Assembly: GCA_000018565.1 (NCBI GenBank)
Contig: CP000875.1
Location: 3,673,199-3,737,198, forward strand
Source of the DNA: Herpetosiphon aurantiacus DSM 785
GTDB taxonomy: Bacteria; Chloroflexota; Chloroflexia; Chloroflexales; Herpetosiphonaceae
Reading direction: 5' to 3'
DNA: 64,000 nt
In this document: in pieces, positions 8,631-17,599 of the stretch
Layout: each line of letters opens with the position of its first letter
Position numbering within the stretch: position 1 is the stretch's first letter
The notes under the pieces: model-generated
Seen by the model: the letters and a program-made list of their open reading frames with translations, nothing else
Databases searched by the model: none
Told to the model about the DNA's origin: nothing
Position numbers and translations under genes: made by a program

Positions 8631-9881
8631 TTAGCCAATGCTAATCCATTGGCTGCGCAAGCGTTGAATAATTTGGCTTTCATAGCCAAGCAACTCGTTG
8701 GTAATTGCAGTCATGATGTTCGTTTCAGGCTTAATTGTGGCCTGTTGGGGAGCAATCGTGCTCAGAAACTCGATTCGCTGGGCGGTTGGCGGATGTGAAG
8801 CATCAAGCAATGAGCCTTCTAAACGAGCTACGCGCCGCAAGCGTTCGCGCTCATGATCAGGAATCGTCGTAATATGCTCTGCCAAATATTGCAAAATATG
8901 TGGTTTGGCAGGGCTAAGCACGGCCCGCTGAATTGCCAAATGACATGAATCGTCAAGGTGAATCCGATCCAGCAAATCGATTGCGGCGGCACTGCCACCT
9001 AATTCAGCTGCCTTATAATCGGCCAAATATTCAGCTCGTTGGCTTTCGCGGCCAGCCAATAGCACCATGAGCCGCATCCAACCCAGTAGAAGCCAACAAA
9101 AGCCCCGTAGCAACAGATTAAACGGTAACAACAAAAAGCCTTTCAATCCTAGCTCAGGCTGTACCAGCTCGACTGGATAGATCGTTTGAACCCATGTCGC
9201 TAATGCGTTAATTGCCGAATGAATTAAGAACGAGCGATTAATATCATTGTTGATGCTATGGTCAATTTCATGGGCGATTAGGGCAACCCGTTCTTGGTTG
9301 CTCAAAGCTAACCACAAGGGCAGCCCAAGGCCCAGTACTGGCGTTCGATGCCAACCCAAACTGCTGAACGAGGCATTAAACCGTTCATCAACCACCACAA
9401 CTTCAATCGGTTTTGCACCAAGCTGAGTGGTCATTTGGTTGAGCAAGTTAAACAACGTTGGCGCTTCTTTTGGTGTTAGAATTAATTCATCTTTGGAAAA
9501 TTTGGCCAACCTTGGACGCAAGAGCCACACCATACCCAGCAGCACGACCCCAAAAACTACCGCAAAGGGATTGGGCCAGCCATCAAAAATTAAGAGCACG
9601 CCTAAAACGAGGATGAGCAGCGTAAATCCATGAATGAGTCCAGCCATCAACCCAACCACGACTTTGCCGAACGTCCAACGCGGTTTAAGATCATTCAGCG
9701 ATTGCATCTGACGTAACATCTGGTTACCCAAACGCCGACTCACATTGGTATAGATCTTGTCGAACATGCCATAGGTTTCAGGCAGCGAACGTGGCTTGAT
9801 ATTCCAGCCACATTCACACCATGGCAAATAGGCTGGGTTGAACGCAAGCTGGCGTTGGCATTGGGGACATTGCTGTTGCAT
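8631..9881 (-). CDS. M48-family zinc metallopeptidase with N-terminal zinc ribbon
   Basis: The N-terminus is a small zinc ribbon (CPQC at residues 5-8 and C-x-C at 22-24). Two to three membrane helices lie around residues 75-125. The catalytic motif is HEIDH at about 204-208 and the third zinc ligand is the Glu of AEYLAD near 284, with another hydrophobic hairpin at 245-275. This is the Ste24/HtpX-type M48 arrangement; such enzymes cut membrane or misfolded proteins. I prefer the ATG at 9879-9881, preceded by GAGAGAG, over an ATG four codons upstream that lacks a ribosome site. It stands alone. Confidence 0.88.
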   Translation of the reverse strand: MQQQCPQCQRQLAFNPAYLPWCECGWNIKPRSLPETYGMFDKIYTNVSRRLGNQMLRQMQSLNDLKPRWTFGKVVVGLMAGLIHGFTLLILVLGVLLIFDGWPNPFAVVFGVVLLGMVWLLRPRLAKFSKDELILTPKEAPTLFNLLNQMTTQLGAKPIEVVVVDERFNASFSSLGWHRTPVLGLGLPLWLALSNQERVALIAHEIDHSINNDINRSFLIHSAINALATWVQTIYPVELVQPELGLKGFLLLPFNLLLRGFCWLLLGWMRLMVLLAGRESQRAEYLADYKAAELGGSAAAIDLLDRIHLDDSCHLAIQRAVLSPAKPHILQYLAEHITTIPDHERERLRRVARLEGSLLDASHPPTAQRIEFLSTIAPQQATIKPETNIMTAITNELLGYESQIIQRLRSQWISIG

Positions 9882-9990
9882 AAACTCTCTCATCAAACAA
9901 TATGGTTCGTGTAGTTGGGAATAGGGCTAGTTTAATCGAGGCCCAGGCTCGGTGCATCCTGCTTTGGGCCTAGATTTCACGCTCAAAGCA

Positions 9991-10022
9991 GCCCCCTCGA
10001 CTAATTGGCGAGCAGAGGGGGC
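9991..10022 (-). terminator. Hairpin downstream of the M32 carboxypeptidase gene
   Basis: Perfect 8-bp GC-rich arms (GCCCCCTC at 9991-9998, complement at 10015-10022) sit 24 bases beyond the stop of the leftward gene. The following T-run is weak, so it may terminate poorly or only protect the 3' end. Confidence 0.5.
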
Positions 10023-10045
10023 GAGGCATTGCTTATTTACTGTGG

Positions 10046-11539
10046 TTAATATAATTCAGCAAATTTGGTTTGTAAATACTTAACGTAAGGCGCTGCATCC
10101 ATTGACCGGCCCGTTGCTCGGGTAATCAACTCGTTAGGCAAGAATTTACTGCCATGCTGATGGATATGTTCACGCATCCAACCAAGCAGTGTGCCAAATT
10201 CACCACGGCGCATTTCATCCCAAATCTCAGGATGTTGGGCGATTGCCGTATCAAATAGTTGAACCGACAGCACATTGCCAATAGTGTAGGTGGGGAAGTA
10301 GCCAAACATCATGCCCGACCAGTGAATATCTTGGAGTACACCCTCAGCATCGTTGGCTGGGGTGATGCCAAGGTAGGCTTGCATCTTGGCGTTCCAAGCT
10401 TCGGGCAAATCGGCAACCTTGAGCGTGCCTTCAACCAAGGCAATTTCTAGCTCCATACGCAGCAAAATATGCAAATTGTAGGTTAATTCATCAGCTTCGA
10501 CGCGAATCAATGAGGGCTTAACCGCATTAACGGCCCGATAGAAGCGCTCCAGATCGACATTGGCTAATGGCTCAGGGAAGGTCGCCTGCAAATCGCTGTA
10601 GAAAAACTCCCAGAATGGTCGCGAACGCCCAACAATATTTTCCCACATACGCGATTGCGATTCGTGGACACCCAACGAGGTACCGCGACCAAGCGGCGTG
10701 CGATCAAGTTCGGGCTTGATATTTTGTTCGTACAAGGCATGCCCGGTTTCATGCAATGTGCCAAAAAGCGCTGGTGAAAGCCAATTGGGATTAAAACGCG
10801 TGGTGATCCGTACGTCGTTGCGCCCAAAGTTGCTACAAAATGGATGGGTGCTGCGATCTTGCCGACCGCGATTCCAATCGTAGCCATAACGCACGGTCAC
10901 TTTTTTGCCAAATTGTTCTTGGAGCGCTTCGGGATAATTGCCATGCAACGGGGCATCGCGGCCATCGTCGCCCATCGCGGCAATTTTGAGCACCAATGGC
11001 ACAGTGCCGGCCTTCAATTCATCGAACAAGCCAAGCGCTTGCTTGGTTGTCAAACCACGCTCGTAGCTATTGAGCAAGGCATCGTAGGGATGTTCATCGT
11101 AGCCCAGAAATTGGGTTTGTTCGCGCACCATCTCAACAATCGTTTCAAGATGCGGCTGAAACTGGCTGAAATCGGCGTTGGCACGGGCATCTTCCCAAAC
11201 TTTGCCCGCTAATGCCCGTACCCGCGATTGTTTGGCGACAAATTCGGCAGGCAATTTGCTCGAACGTTCGTAATTGTAGCGGGTATGACTGATCAAACGA
11301 GCATCATCAGAGTCGGGCGATAAATCAGCAACATCAACCGCATCAAGCAAGCTGAGGGTTTTCTCGCCAGTGAATAGCTCATGCGAAATTCGACTGATGG
11401 TAGCTAATTGCTCAGCACGCGTGCTGGCCCCACCACGCGGCATTTGAGTGCGCTGATCCCAGGCAAGCAATCCTGCGGTGTGATTAAGATCGCGGATAGT
11501 TGCGAGATGGTCGCGAAGTTGCTCAAGAGCTTGGCTCAT
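10046..11539 (-). CDS. M32-family metallocarboxypeptidase (carboxypeptidase Taq type)
   Basis: The 497-residue length is normal for the family. The M32 signatures are all in place: HPF at 232-234, the zinc motif HETGH at 263-267, HESQSRMWEN at 292-301 supplying the third ligand Glu293, and IRVEADELTYN further on. No signal peptide, so cytoplasmic. These enzymes remove C-terminal residues from peptides with broad specificity and probably finish peptide breakdown. It is a single gene. Confidence 0.95.
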   Translation of the reverse strand: MSQALEQLRDHLATIRDLNHTAGLLAWDQRTQMPRGGASTRAEQLATISRISHELFTGEKTLSLLDAVDVADLSPDSDDARLISHTRYNYERSSKLPAEFVAKQSRVRALAGKVWEDARANADFSQFQPHLETIVEMVREQTQFLGYDEHPYDALLNSYERGLTTKQALGLFDELKAGTVPLVLKIAAMGDDGRDAPLHGNYPEALQEQFGKKVTVRYGYDWNRGRQDRSTHPFCSNFGRNDVRITTRFNPNWLSPALFGTLHETGHALYEQNIKPELDRTPLGRGTSLGVHESQSRMWENIVGRSRPFWEFFYSDLQATFPEPLANVDLERFYRAVNAVKPSLIRVEADELTYNLHILLRMELEIALVEGTLKVADLPEAWNAKMQAYLGITPANDAEGVLQDIHWSGMMFGYFPTYTIGNVLSVQLFDTAIAQHPEIWDEMRRGEFGTLLGWMREHIHQHGSKFLPNELITRATGRSMDAAPYVKYLQTKFAELY

Positions 11540-11718
11540 AAATGCTTAAATCCTTTTCGTTAAAGCCGCATAAACCAGATGTAGCTTAAGTGGCTGATTA
11601 TTCCCAGAGTATTTTAGCATATGTTGATATGATCATACGAGCTTTTTTAAAGATTAAGCCATCACCTTCTGCTCAAACGGGCCATTTGGTTTCAGCCCTC
11701 ATTCTTCATGCGTGTCTA

Positions 11719-11727
11719 TGCTATCAT
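11719..11727 (+). promoter_or_regulatory. Probable extended -10 promoter of the malQ operon
   Basis: TGCTATCAT, an extended -10 (TGn plus TATCAT at 11722-11727), lies 56 bases before the malQ start. No clear -35 is needed for this type. Similar elements precede fbaB and the STAS gene at 39.1 kb. Confidence 0.5.
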
Positions 11728-11783
11728 ACCAAGAACATACATTAAATTTTACGAGATACTCACCGATAGTTGGAGGTAGTTCG

Positions 11784-13343
11784 ATGACCTTCGAACGTGC
11801 TGCGGGGATTCTTCTGCACCCCACGTCGTTGCATGGTCGCTATGGAATTGGCGATCTTGGCAGCGAGGCTTACCAATTTGTGGATTGGCTACAAGCTGCT
11901 GGCGCACGGCTATGGCAAATTTTGCCACTCGGCCCAACTGGCTATGGCGATTCGCCCTATCAATGTTTTTCGGCGTTTGCTGGCAACCATATGCTGATCA
12001 GCCCCGATTATTTGGCTCGGATCAATTTGCTAGCCGAATGGGACTTGGAACAACTCACCCATTTGCCAGCCGAAGCTGTCGATTTTGGCGCGGTAATTCC
12101 GGCCAAATTGCAGCTTTTGCGCACCGCCTTTGAAAATTTCAAGGCTCAAGCCGATGATCGTGGTTTTCGCGCGTTTTGTGTTGCCGAACAAGCGTGGCTC
12201 GACGATTATGCCTTGTTTATGGCTTGTAAAGCAGCTCATGGCGGCGCTTCTTGGACGACATGGGATCAGGCAATTGCTTTGCATGAACCAGCGGCAATCA
12301 GCGAATGGGGCAACAAATTAGCTGATGATGTGCAGTTTCATAAGTTTTTGCAGTGGGCCTTTTTCAGCCAATGGGATGCCTTGAAGCACTATGCCAACGA
12401 GCGCGATATCAAAATTGTTGGCGATATTCCAATTTTTGTAGCTCACGATAGCGCCGATGTTTGGGCTAATCGCAGCCTGTTTTTGCTGCATCCCGATGGC
12501 AATCCGGTTGATATTGCGGGTGTGCCACCAGATTATTTTTCGGCGACCGGCCAGCGCTGGGGCAACCCACTCTATCGTTGGGATGTGATGGCCCAAGATG
12601 GCTATCAATGGTGGCAACAGCGAATTAGTGCCAGTTTGCGCACCGTCGATATCGTGCGGGTTGATCACTTCCGTGGCTTTGCCGGCTATTGGGCTGTGCC
12701 AGCAAGCGAAGAAACCGCTGTTAATGGCGAGTGGCGACGTGGCCCAGGCGCAGATTTCTTCCAAGCAATTAGCCATGCTTTTGGCAGTTTGCCGTTGATT
12801 GCCGAAGATTTAGGCATGATCACGCCTGATGTGTATCAATTGCGCGACCAATTTGCCTTGCCTGGCATGCGGATTTTGCAATTTGCCTTCACATCGGGAG
12901 CCTTCCAATCGAACTTCTTGCCCCATACCTATGTGCAAAATACGGTTGCCTACACTGGCTCGCACGATAACGATACCTCGCGCGGCTGGTACACGAGTGC
13001 TGGGCCAGAAGAACAGCATCGTGCTCGTACCTATTTGTATTGTGGCGAAGACGCGATTGTGTGGACGATGATTCGCACCTTGTATGCCTCAGTTGCCGAT
13101 ACGGTGATTATCCCCATGCAAGATGCGCTTGATCTGGGCAGCGAAGCCCGTATGAATCGGCCTGGCTACACTGGTGGTAATTGGGCATGGCGCATCAAGC
13201 CCGACCAGCTATCCTATGATTTAGCCCGTTCGCTTTATGGGCTGGCCGAAGTGTATGGGCGCTTGGCTCAGCCAGCGATCAGCAATGAGCTTGATCCCAA
13301 TGCTCCGCCCTATTTTGACCTACAAGAAACCAGCGAACTATGA
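11784..13343 (+). CDS. malQ: 4-alpha-glucanotransferase (GH77, amylomaltase)
   Basis: The 519 residues have all GH77 landmarks: HPTSLHGRYGIGDLG at 12-26, QILPLGPTGYGDSPYQ, GDIPIFVAHDSADVW, nucleophile Asp294 in VRVDHFRG, acid/base Glu341 in AEDLG and Asp395 in GSHDND. The enzyme moves glucan chains between maltodextrins in the cytoplasm during glycogen or maltodextrin metabolism. The ATG at 11784 is preceded by TTGGAGGT; an upstream in-frame start lacks this. The stop overlaps the next gene by four bases (ATGA), so the two are translationally coupled. Confidence 0.97.
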   Translation: MTFERAAGILLHPTSLHGRYGIGDLGSEAYQFVDWLQAAGARLWQILPLGPTGYGDSPYQCFSAFAGNHMLISPDYLARINLLAEWDLEQLTHLPAEAVDFGAVIPAKLQLLRTAFENFKAQADDRGFRAFCVAEQAWLDDYALFMACKAAHGGASWTTWDQAIALHEPAAISEWGNKLADDVQFHKFLQWAFFSQWDALKHYANERDIKIVGDIPIFVAHDSADVWANRSLFLLHPDGNPVDIAGVPPDYFSATGQRWGNPLYRWDVMAQDGYQWWQQRISASLRTVDIVRVDHFRGFAGYWAVPASEETAVNGEWRRGPGADFFQAISHAFGSLPLIAEDLGMITPDVYQLRDQFALPGMRILQFAFTSGAFQSNFLPHTYVQNTVAYTGSHDNDTSRGWYTSAGPEEQHRARTYLYCGEDAIVWTMIRTLYASVADTVIIPMQDALDLGSEARMNRPGYTGGNWAWRIKPDQLSYDLARSLYGLAEVYGRLAQPAISNELDPNAPPYFDLQETSEL

Positions 13344-13699
13344 GATTTGACCGTTCTTGGATGCCCGCGATCATTGCAATTTTGGGCTTGTTTATGCTGC
13401 GCACCCAAGTGTTGGCGATGCCAAACTTGGCGCGAGTGGCAATTATGTTGGTTGGCTGCGGCTTTCTGCTCTGGATTGCTTGGCAAATCTGGCAGAATCG
13501 TCAAGGCTCAAGGCTCTTTAGCAGCAGCCCGCAAGTTCAATACTGGCGCGGCCAGCGAATTGAAATGAAACCAACTCAGAGCTATAAAAAGAGCCTTAAG
13601 CTTGAGCCACGGACAATCGCGCTCATCGCGCTATATGGCCTTGCTGGATTAACGGGCATTATTGGCACGTTATTGAATCTTGGCCGTTTTGGCTTCTAA
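13340..13699 (+). CDS. Small membrane protein of unknown function
   Basis: The 119 residues contain about three membrane helices (roughly 9-27, 31-48 and 92-112) with a basic, Ser/Gln-rich loop between the second and third. I do not recognise a family. Its ATG overlaps the malQ stop, and its stop is 20 bases before the start of the NHL lipoprotein gene. It therefore belongs to the same transcript and probably works at the membrane with the lipoprotein or phosphatase downstream (inference). Confidence 0.75.
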   Translation: MRFDRSWMPAIIAILGLFMLRTQVLAMPNLARVAIMLVGCGFLLWIAWQIWQNRQGSRLFSSSPQVQYWRGQRIEMKPTQSYKKSLKLEPRTIALIALYGLAGLTGIIGTLLNLGRFGF

Positions 13700-13718
13700 A
13701 GCGCACTTTGGAGCATGC

Positions 13719-14666
13719 ATGCGCCGCTGTCTTTCATTCTTGCTTGTGGGGTTGTTGGCTGGCTGTAGTCAGCAACCTCAACACTTGCTGCGTCCAAATG
13801 GCGTTGCCGTTGCCAGCGATCAACACATTTATGTGACCGATCGTGGCAATTATCGCATCGCTCAACTCGACTCCACTGGCCAAATTGCCGCCAGCATTGG
13901 GGTTTTTGGGGTTGGCCCAAGCAATATTCACTCTGGCTGGGATCTTGGGCGCGATAGTTTTGGCCGTTTGTATATCGGCAATTTTATCTATAATGATGAG
14001 GCGACGCTGGTGCACGATGGGGTGCGCAGTTTCGAGCCTGATGGTTCGTTTGTGCGCGAATTCGGTGGCAACGATTATGATCCAGCCATGGATGAGCCAA
14101 CCAACGAACCCTATGGCGTAACTGTCGATAGTGCCGACCGCATTTGGGTGGCAAATTACAAGGCCAATCGGGTGGTGGTCTATCATCGTGATGGCCAGCA
14201 ATTGGCCGAATTTTTTGGCGAGTTTGGTAATGGCAACGAACAATTTAGCGGCATCAGCGATTTAGTCGTTGATCGTGAGCGTCGCCATGTGTATGTGGTC
14301 GATTCGTTCAATGGTCGAATTCAAGAATTTTCGTTGCACGAAGCTGGCGATACGATTTCACTGCAATTTTTGCGGGTCATTGGTCGCTATGGCAGCAACC
14401 TTGGTGAATTTTCCTACCCACTTAATATTGCGCTTGATCAAGCGACTGGCGATATTTATGTTGGCGATATGGGCAATCAGCGGATTCAACGCCTAACCCA
14501 TGATGGTCAGCCAATCGCGGCTTTTGCGCCTGATCTGGCGCGTTGGCAAGTTTTTGGTTTGGCGTTTCACAACAATCATGTTTATGCTGCCGACGCTTAT
14601 AACAACACGATTTGGCGCTTTAATGCCGATGGTAGCAATCCACAACGCTTGGGGAGCGAGCAATGA
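13719..14666 (+). CDS. NHL-repeat beta-propeller lipoprotein
   Basis: A short signal with lipobox LAGC (Cys16) indicates a surface lipoprotein. About six NHL repeats follow, with the typical hhVxDxxNxRIQ pattern: YVTDRGNYRIAQ, WVANYKANRVVVY, YVVDSFNGRIQEF, YVGDMGNQRIQRL and YAADAYNNTIWRF. NHL propellers bind protein or other ligands, and a few are enzymes; the role here is unknown. I chose the ATG at 13719 because the signal peptide begins there and TTTGGAG precedes it. Its stop overlaps the start of the following phosphatase gene (ATGA), which suggests it may report to that membrane sensor. Confidence 0.88.
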   Translation: MRRCLSFLLVGLLAGCSQQPQHLLRPNGVAVASDQHIYVTDRGNYRIAQLDSTGQIAASIGVFGVGPSNIHSGWDLGRDSFGRLYIGNFIYNDEATLVHDGVRSFEPDGSFVREFGGNDYDPAMDEPTNEPYGVTVDSADRIWVANYKANRVVVYHRDGQQLAEFFGEFGNGNEQFSGISDLVVDRERRHVYVVDSFNGRIQEFSLHEAGDTISLQFLRVIGRYGSNLGEFSYPLNIALDQATGDIYVGDMGNQRIQRLTHDGQPIAAFAPDLARWQVFGLAFHNNHVYAADAYNNTIWRFNADGSNPQRLGSEQ

Positions 14667-16228
14667 AACTGCGTATTCCACTGATTATCAAGGTGTTGTT
14701 GCCGCTCCAAGTGATCATTATTGCGACGCTGATCTTTGCTGGCCTGAGTTTTTATCGTGAAACCAACCAGCGTTGGCAACGCGAGATGGATACACGCTTG
14801 GCACGAGTCGTTGAATTGATTGCCCGTGAGCTTGATCCAGCCTTGTTGAGTCAAATTGATGCGCCAGCTGATTTGTATACCGAGGCCTATACTACGCTGC
14901 AAAAGCAATTGGCCCAAGCCCAAACTGCGGCCAACGTGGGCTTTATTGGCATTTTACGCCGCGATATCAAAACCCATCGTTTGTATTATTGGGTCGATGT
15001 TGATAATACTGGCATCAACTATCCCTTCTTCTACGATACGCCTGAGCACTGGGCCGCCTTTGAGGATGGCCAGCGCCATGCCGTGCGCTATGCCGATGAA
15101 TTTGGCTCGTACTATGGCTTGGTTGCGCCAATTGTGGTTAATGATGCTCAAGGCCAGCCCTATGTGATTGCCATTGTCGAGGCTTCGCTGTCGGTTGAGG
15201 CGCGTGATCTGACCCAACAATCGTTGATTAACCAACTGTTGCCATTGATTATTGGTGGCAGTCTGGTGGCGATTGCTTGTGCTTGGCTAGCGACGGTTTT
15301 TGTGGTCAATCGGCCACTTCAGCGTTTGAAACATGGTGCGTTGCAACTTGCTGACGGCCATTTGGGTCATACCCTGCCTGATGATCAACGGGTTACCGAT
15401 GAATTAACCGACCTGACGCGCACTTTTAATCTTATGTCGCAGCGGATTGCCAAGCTTTATACCGAGCAGAGCGAACGCGAACGAATGCTGAGCGAACTGC
15501 AAATTGCGCGAAATGTGCAACAAGCGCTGTTGCCGAAACGCCTTCCAAGCGTGGCTGGGCTTGAAGTTGCCGCAATTTGTTTGCCCCAACGCGAGACCTC
15601 AGGCGATTTCTATGGCGTAATCGCTCAAGGCAGCAGTACCGTTGATCTGATGATTGGCGATGTTTCGGGCAAGAGCGTGCCTGCCGCCTTAGTAATGGTC
15701 GCAACTTACAGCACCCTCCGCGCCTTGGCTGGCACTCAAGCGACTCCAGCGATGATTCTTGATCAAACTAATACTAGTTTAGTGCAAAATATTCCCCGTA
15801 GTATGTTTGCGGCGGTGAGCTATGCTCGGATCGATGCCTTGGCTCGCACCTTGGTTTGGGCCAATGCTGGCCAAGTATACCCATTTTTAATTCATAGCAG
15901 TCGCAACCAGCCAGAGTTTCCTGAATATTTGACTGGGCGCGGCCAATCATTGCCGCTTGGCATCACACCATTAATTCAATATGAAGATAGCCCAATTCAA
16001 TGTAATCATGGCGATATGCTGTTGTTTTTCACCGATGGAATTGTCGAAGCCATGAATAGCAGCGACGAAATGTATGGCTTCGAGCGTTTAGAAGATTTGG
16101 TGCGCTCATTGCCAGCCGATATTCATGCTCAAGCCTTGCTCGATGCTGTGCTCAACGACGTGCAAGACTTTGCCAACCATACCGAGCAACACGACGATAT
16201 TACGATGCTGGCCGTGAAGTTTGTGTAG
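14663..16228 (+). CDS. Membrane sensor phosphatase: extracytoplasmic domain, HAMP, SpoIIE/PP2C
   Basis: Two membrane helices (about 8-28 and 190-212) enclose an extracytoplasmic sensor domain of about 160 residues. A HAMP segment follows (FVVNRPLQRLKHGALQLADG), then a coiled stretch and an RsbU/SpoIIE phosphatase from about 275 to 520. The phosphatase metal motifs are ETSGDFYGVI, MIGDVSGKS, FFTDGIVEA and the terminal QHDDITMLAVKF. Such proteins dephosphorylate STAS-type anti-sigma antagonists. Three STAS proteins occur elsewhere in the window, but none adjacent. It is the last gene of the malQ operon, coupled to the lipoprotein gene by ATGA. Confidence 0.93.
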   Translation: MKLRIPLIIKVLLPLQVIIIATLIFAGLSFYRETNQRWQREMDTRLARVVELIARELDPALLSQIDAPADLYTEAYTTLQKQLAQAQTAANVGFIGILRRDIKTHRLYYWVDVDNTGINYPFFYDTPEHWAAFEDGQRHAVRYADEFGSYYGLVAPIVVNDAQGQPYVIAIVEASLSVEARDLTQQSLINQLLPLIIGGSLVAIACAWLATVFVVNRPLQRLKHGALQLADGHLGHTLPDDQRVTDELTDLTRTFNLMSQRIAKLYTEQSERERMLSELQIARNVQQALLPKRLPSVAGLEVAAICLPQRETSGDFYGVIAQGSSTVDLMIGDVSGKSVPAALVMVATYSTLRALAGTQATPAMILDQTNTSLVQNIPRSMFAAVSYARIDALARTLVWANAGQVYPFLIHSSRNQPEFPEYLTGRGQSLPLGITPLIQYEDSPIQCNHGDMLLFFTDGIVEAMNSSDEMYGFERLEDLVRSLPADIHAQALLDAVLNDVQDFANHTEQHDDITMLAVKFV

Positions 16229-16375
16229 CGTGGGGATTAGTTGGCAGGGATTAGAACTCGAGTTATTGGTCCTCAAAACACTTGAGTTAATGGTGTAGCT
16301 ACAATTTAACCCAGAGACGCAGAGTTCTATTTTATTTGTGAGAGCAAGGATGAACTAGCGCTTTGGCAATGTGTC

Positions 16376-16398
16376 ATCCTTCATCCCTCATAATTCAT
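16376..16398. repeat. Copy of a short dispersed intergenic sequence
   Basis: The 19-base string TTCATCCCTCATAATTCAT at 16380-16398 recurs exactly at 60537-60555, both times between genes. Confidence 0.6.
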
Positions 16399-16433
16399 AA
16401 TGCACAACTCTGCGCTTCTGGATTAAAAAGCTG

Positions 16434-17444
16434 CTAATCTCGCCACCATTCAGTTAAATGTTCGGGCTGGCTTGGCTCGACTGGCTGACCAAGTTGCGGC
16501 GTGAGAATGCTGATCGGGCTGGCGTGGGCAGCCTTCAGCAAACGCTCGATTGGCTCATCCCAAGCATGCAACGAAAGGCAATATGCGCCCCAATGTACCG
16601 GCAACATCGTGCGAGCTTGCAACATTTCAGCCGCTTGCAACGCCTCTTCCGGCTGCATATGCACACCAGGCCAAGCAATATCATATTGGGCCATTTCGAG
16701 CGTGGCCAGTTCAAACGGGCCATAACGTTGCCCAATATCATTAAATCCGGCGAACATCCCACTATCACAGCCCACATAAATCCGTGAGTTTTGGCTCATC
16801 ACCACCCACGAAGCCCAAAGTGTGCTATTGCGCTTAAGGCCACGCCCAGAGAAATGTTGGGCTGGCACAGCGGCAATCGTCAAACCAAATTCGGCCAAAT
16901 GCAATTCTTCCCACCAATCCAGCTCGTGGATGCGGCTGCTGGCGATACCCCAACGTTCAAGATGCTCGCCAACACCCAAGGCGGTGACGAAAGGCATCGA
17001 GCCACGGGCTAGCCAGCGAATTGTTTGCTTATCAAGATGATCATAATGGTCGTGCGAAAGCAGCACTAAATCGATTGCTGGCAATTGTTCTAGCGCAATC
17101 GGCGCAGTTTGAAAACGCTGTGGCCCAATGCCCTGCACCGGCGATAAATGCTTAGCCCACACCGGATCAGTTAATAGCGTGATGCCCGCAAATTCGATTA
17201 ATAACGTTGAATGGCCAAGCCATGTAACGCGTAACCCCGAGGCTGGCGGTGTTTGGTGAAAACGTTGACCAGGCCAAGCACTCGGCAAGGGCTTGGTTGG
17301 CCGCCGTTGTTCCTTGCCAAAAAACTGGCGGCGCAAGGTCGAAACCATTGAATTGGCTTGAAGCATAGCCGTTGGATACAAATTTTGAAATTGGTTATTG
17401 CGATAGTAGGGCGATGCAAGAATGCGTTGTTGGCGGCTGCGCAT
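16434..17444 (-). CDS. MBL-fold metal-dependent hydrolase, NAPE-PLD/UlaG-like
   Basis: The 336-residue protein has WLGHSTLLIEFAGITLLTDP at about 74-93 and the metallo-beta-lactamase metal motif LLSHDHYDHLD, then further ligands at VPAQHFSGRG, GCDSG and MLPVHWGAY. The long N-terminal part before the fold and the HYDH-centred motif are typical of the NAPE-phospholipase D / RomA / UlaG branch. Reactions in this branch include phosphodiester or lactone hydrolysis; the substrate cannot be told. GAGGAACGCCC precedes the ATG. No signal peptide. Confidence 0.87.
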   Translation of the reverse strand: MRSRQQRILASPYYRNNQFQNLYPTAMLQANSMVSTLRRQFFGKEQRRPTKPLPSAWPGQRFHQTPPASGLRVTWLGHSTLLIEFAGITLLTDPVWAKHLSPVQGIGPQRFQTAPIALEQLPAIDLVLLSHDHYDHLDKQTIRWLARGSMPFVTALGVGEHLERWGIASSRIHELDWWEELHLAEFGLTIAAVPAQHFSGRGLKRNSTLWASWVVMSQNSRIYVGCDSGMFAGFNDIGQRYGPFELATLEMAQYDIAWPGVHMQPEEALQAAEMLQARTMLPVHWGAYCLSLHAWDEPIERLLKAAHASPISILTPQLGQPVEPSQPEHLTEWWRD

Positions 17445-17599
17445 GGGCGTTCCTCACACAGAAAAATCGTTGCTGCAATGAGCATAGCACGTTGTTCGCG
17501 TGAGAATCCAGCAGAATGATGAATAAGCTGTGATCAACCATTAACGCTTAGCCTTTGGGGTACAATAAAGCTAGATTTGTGTTGCGAGGATGCTTGATT

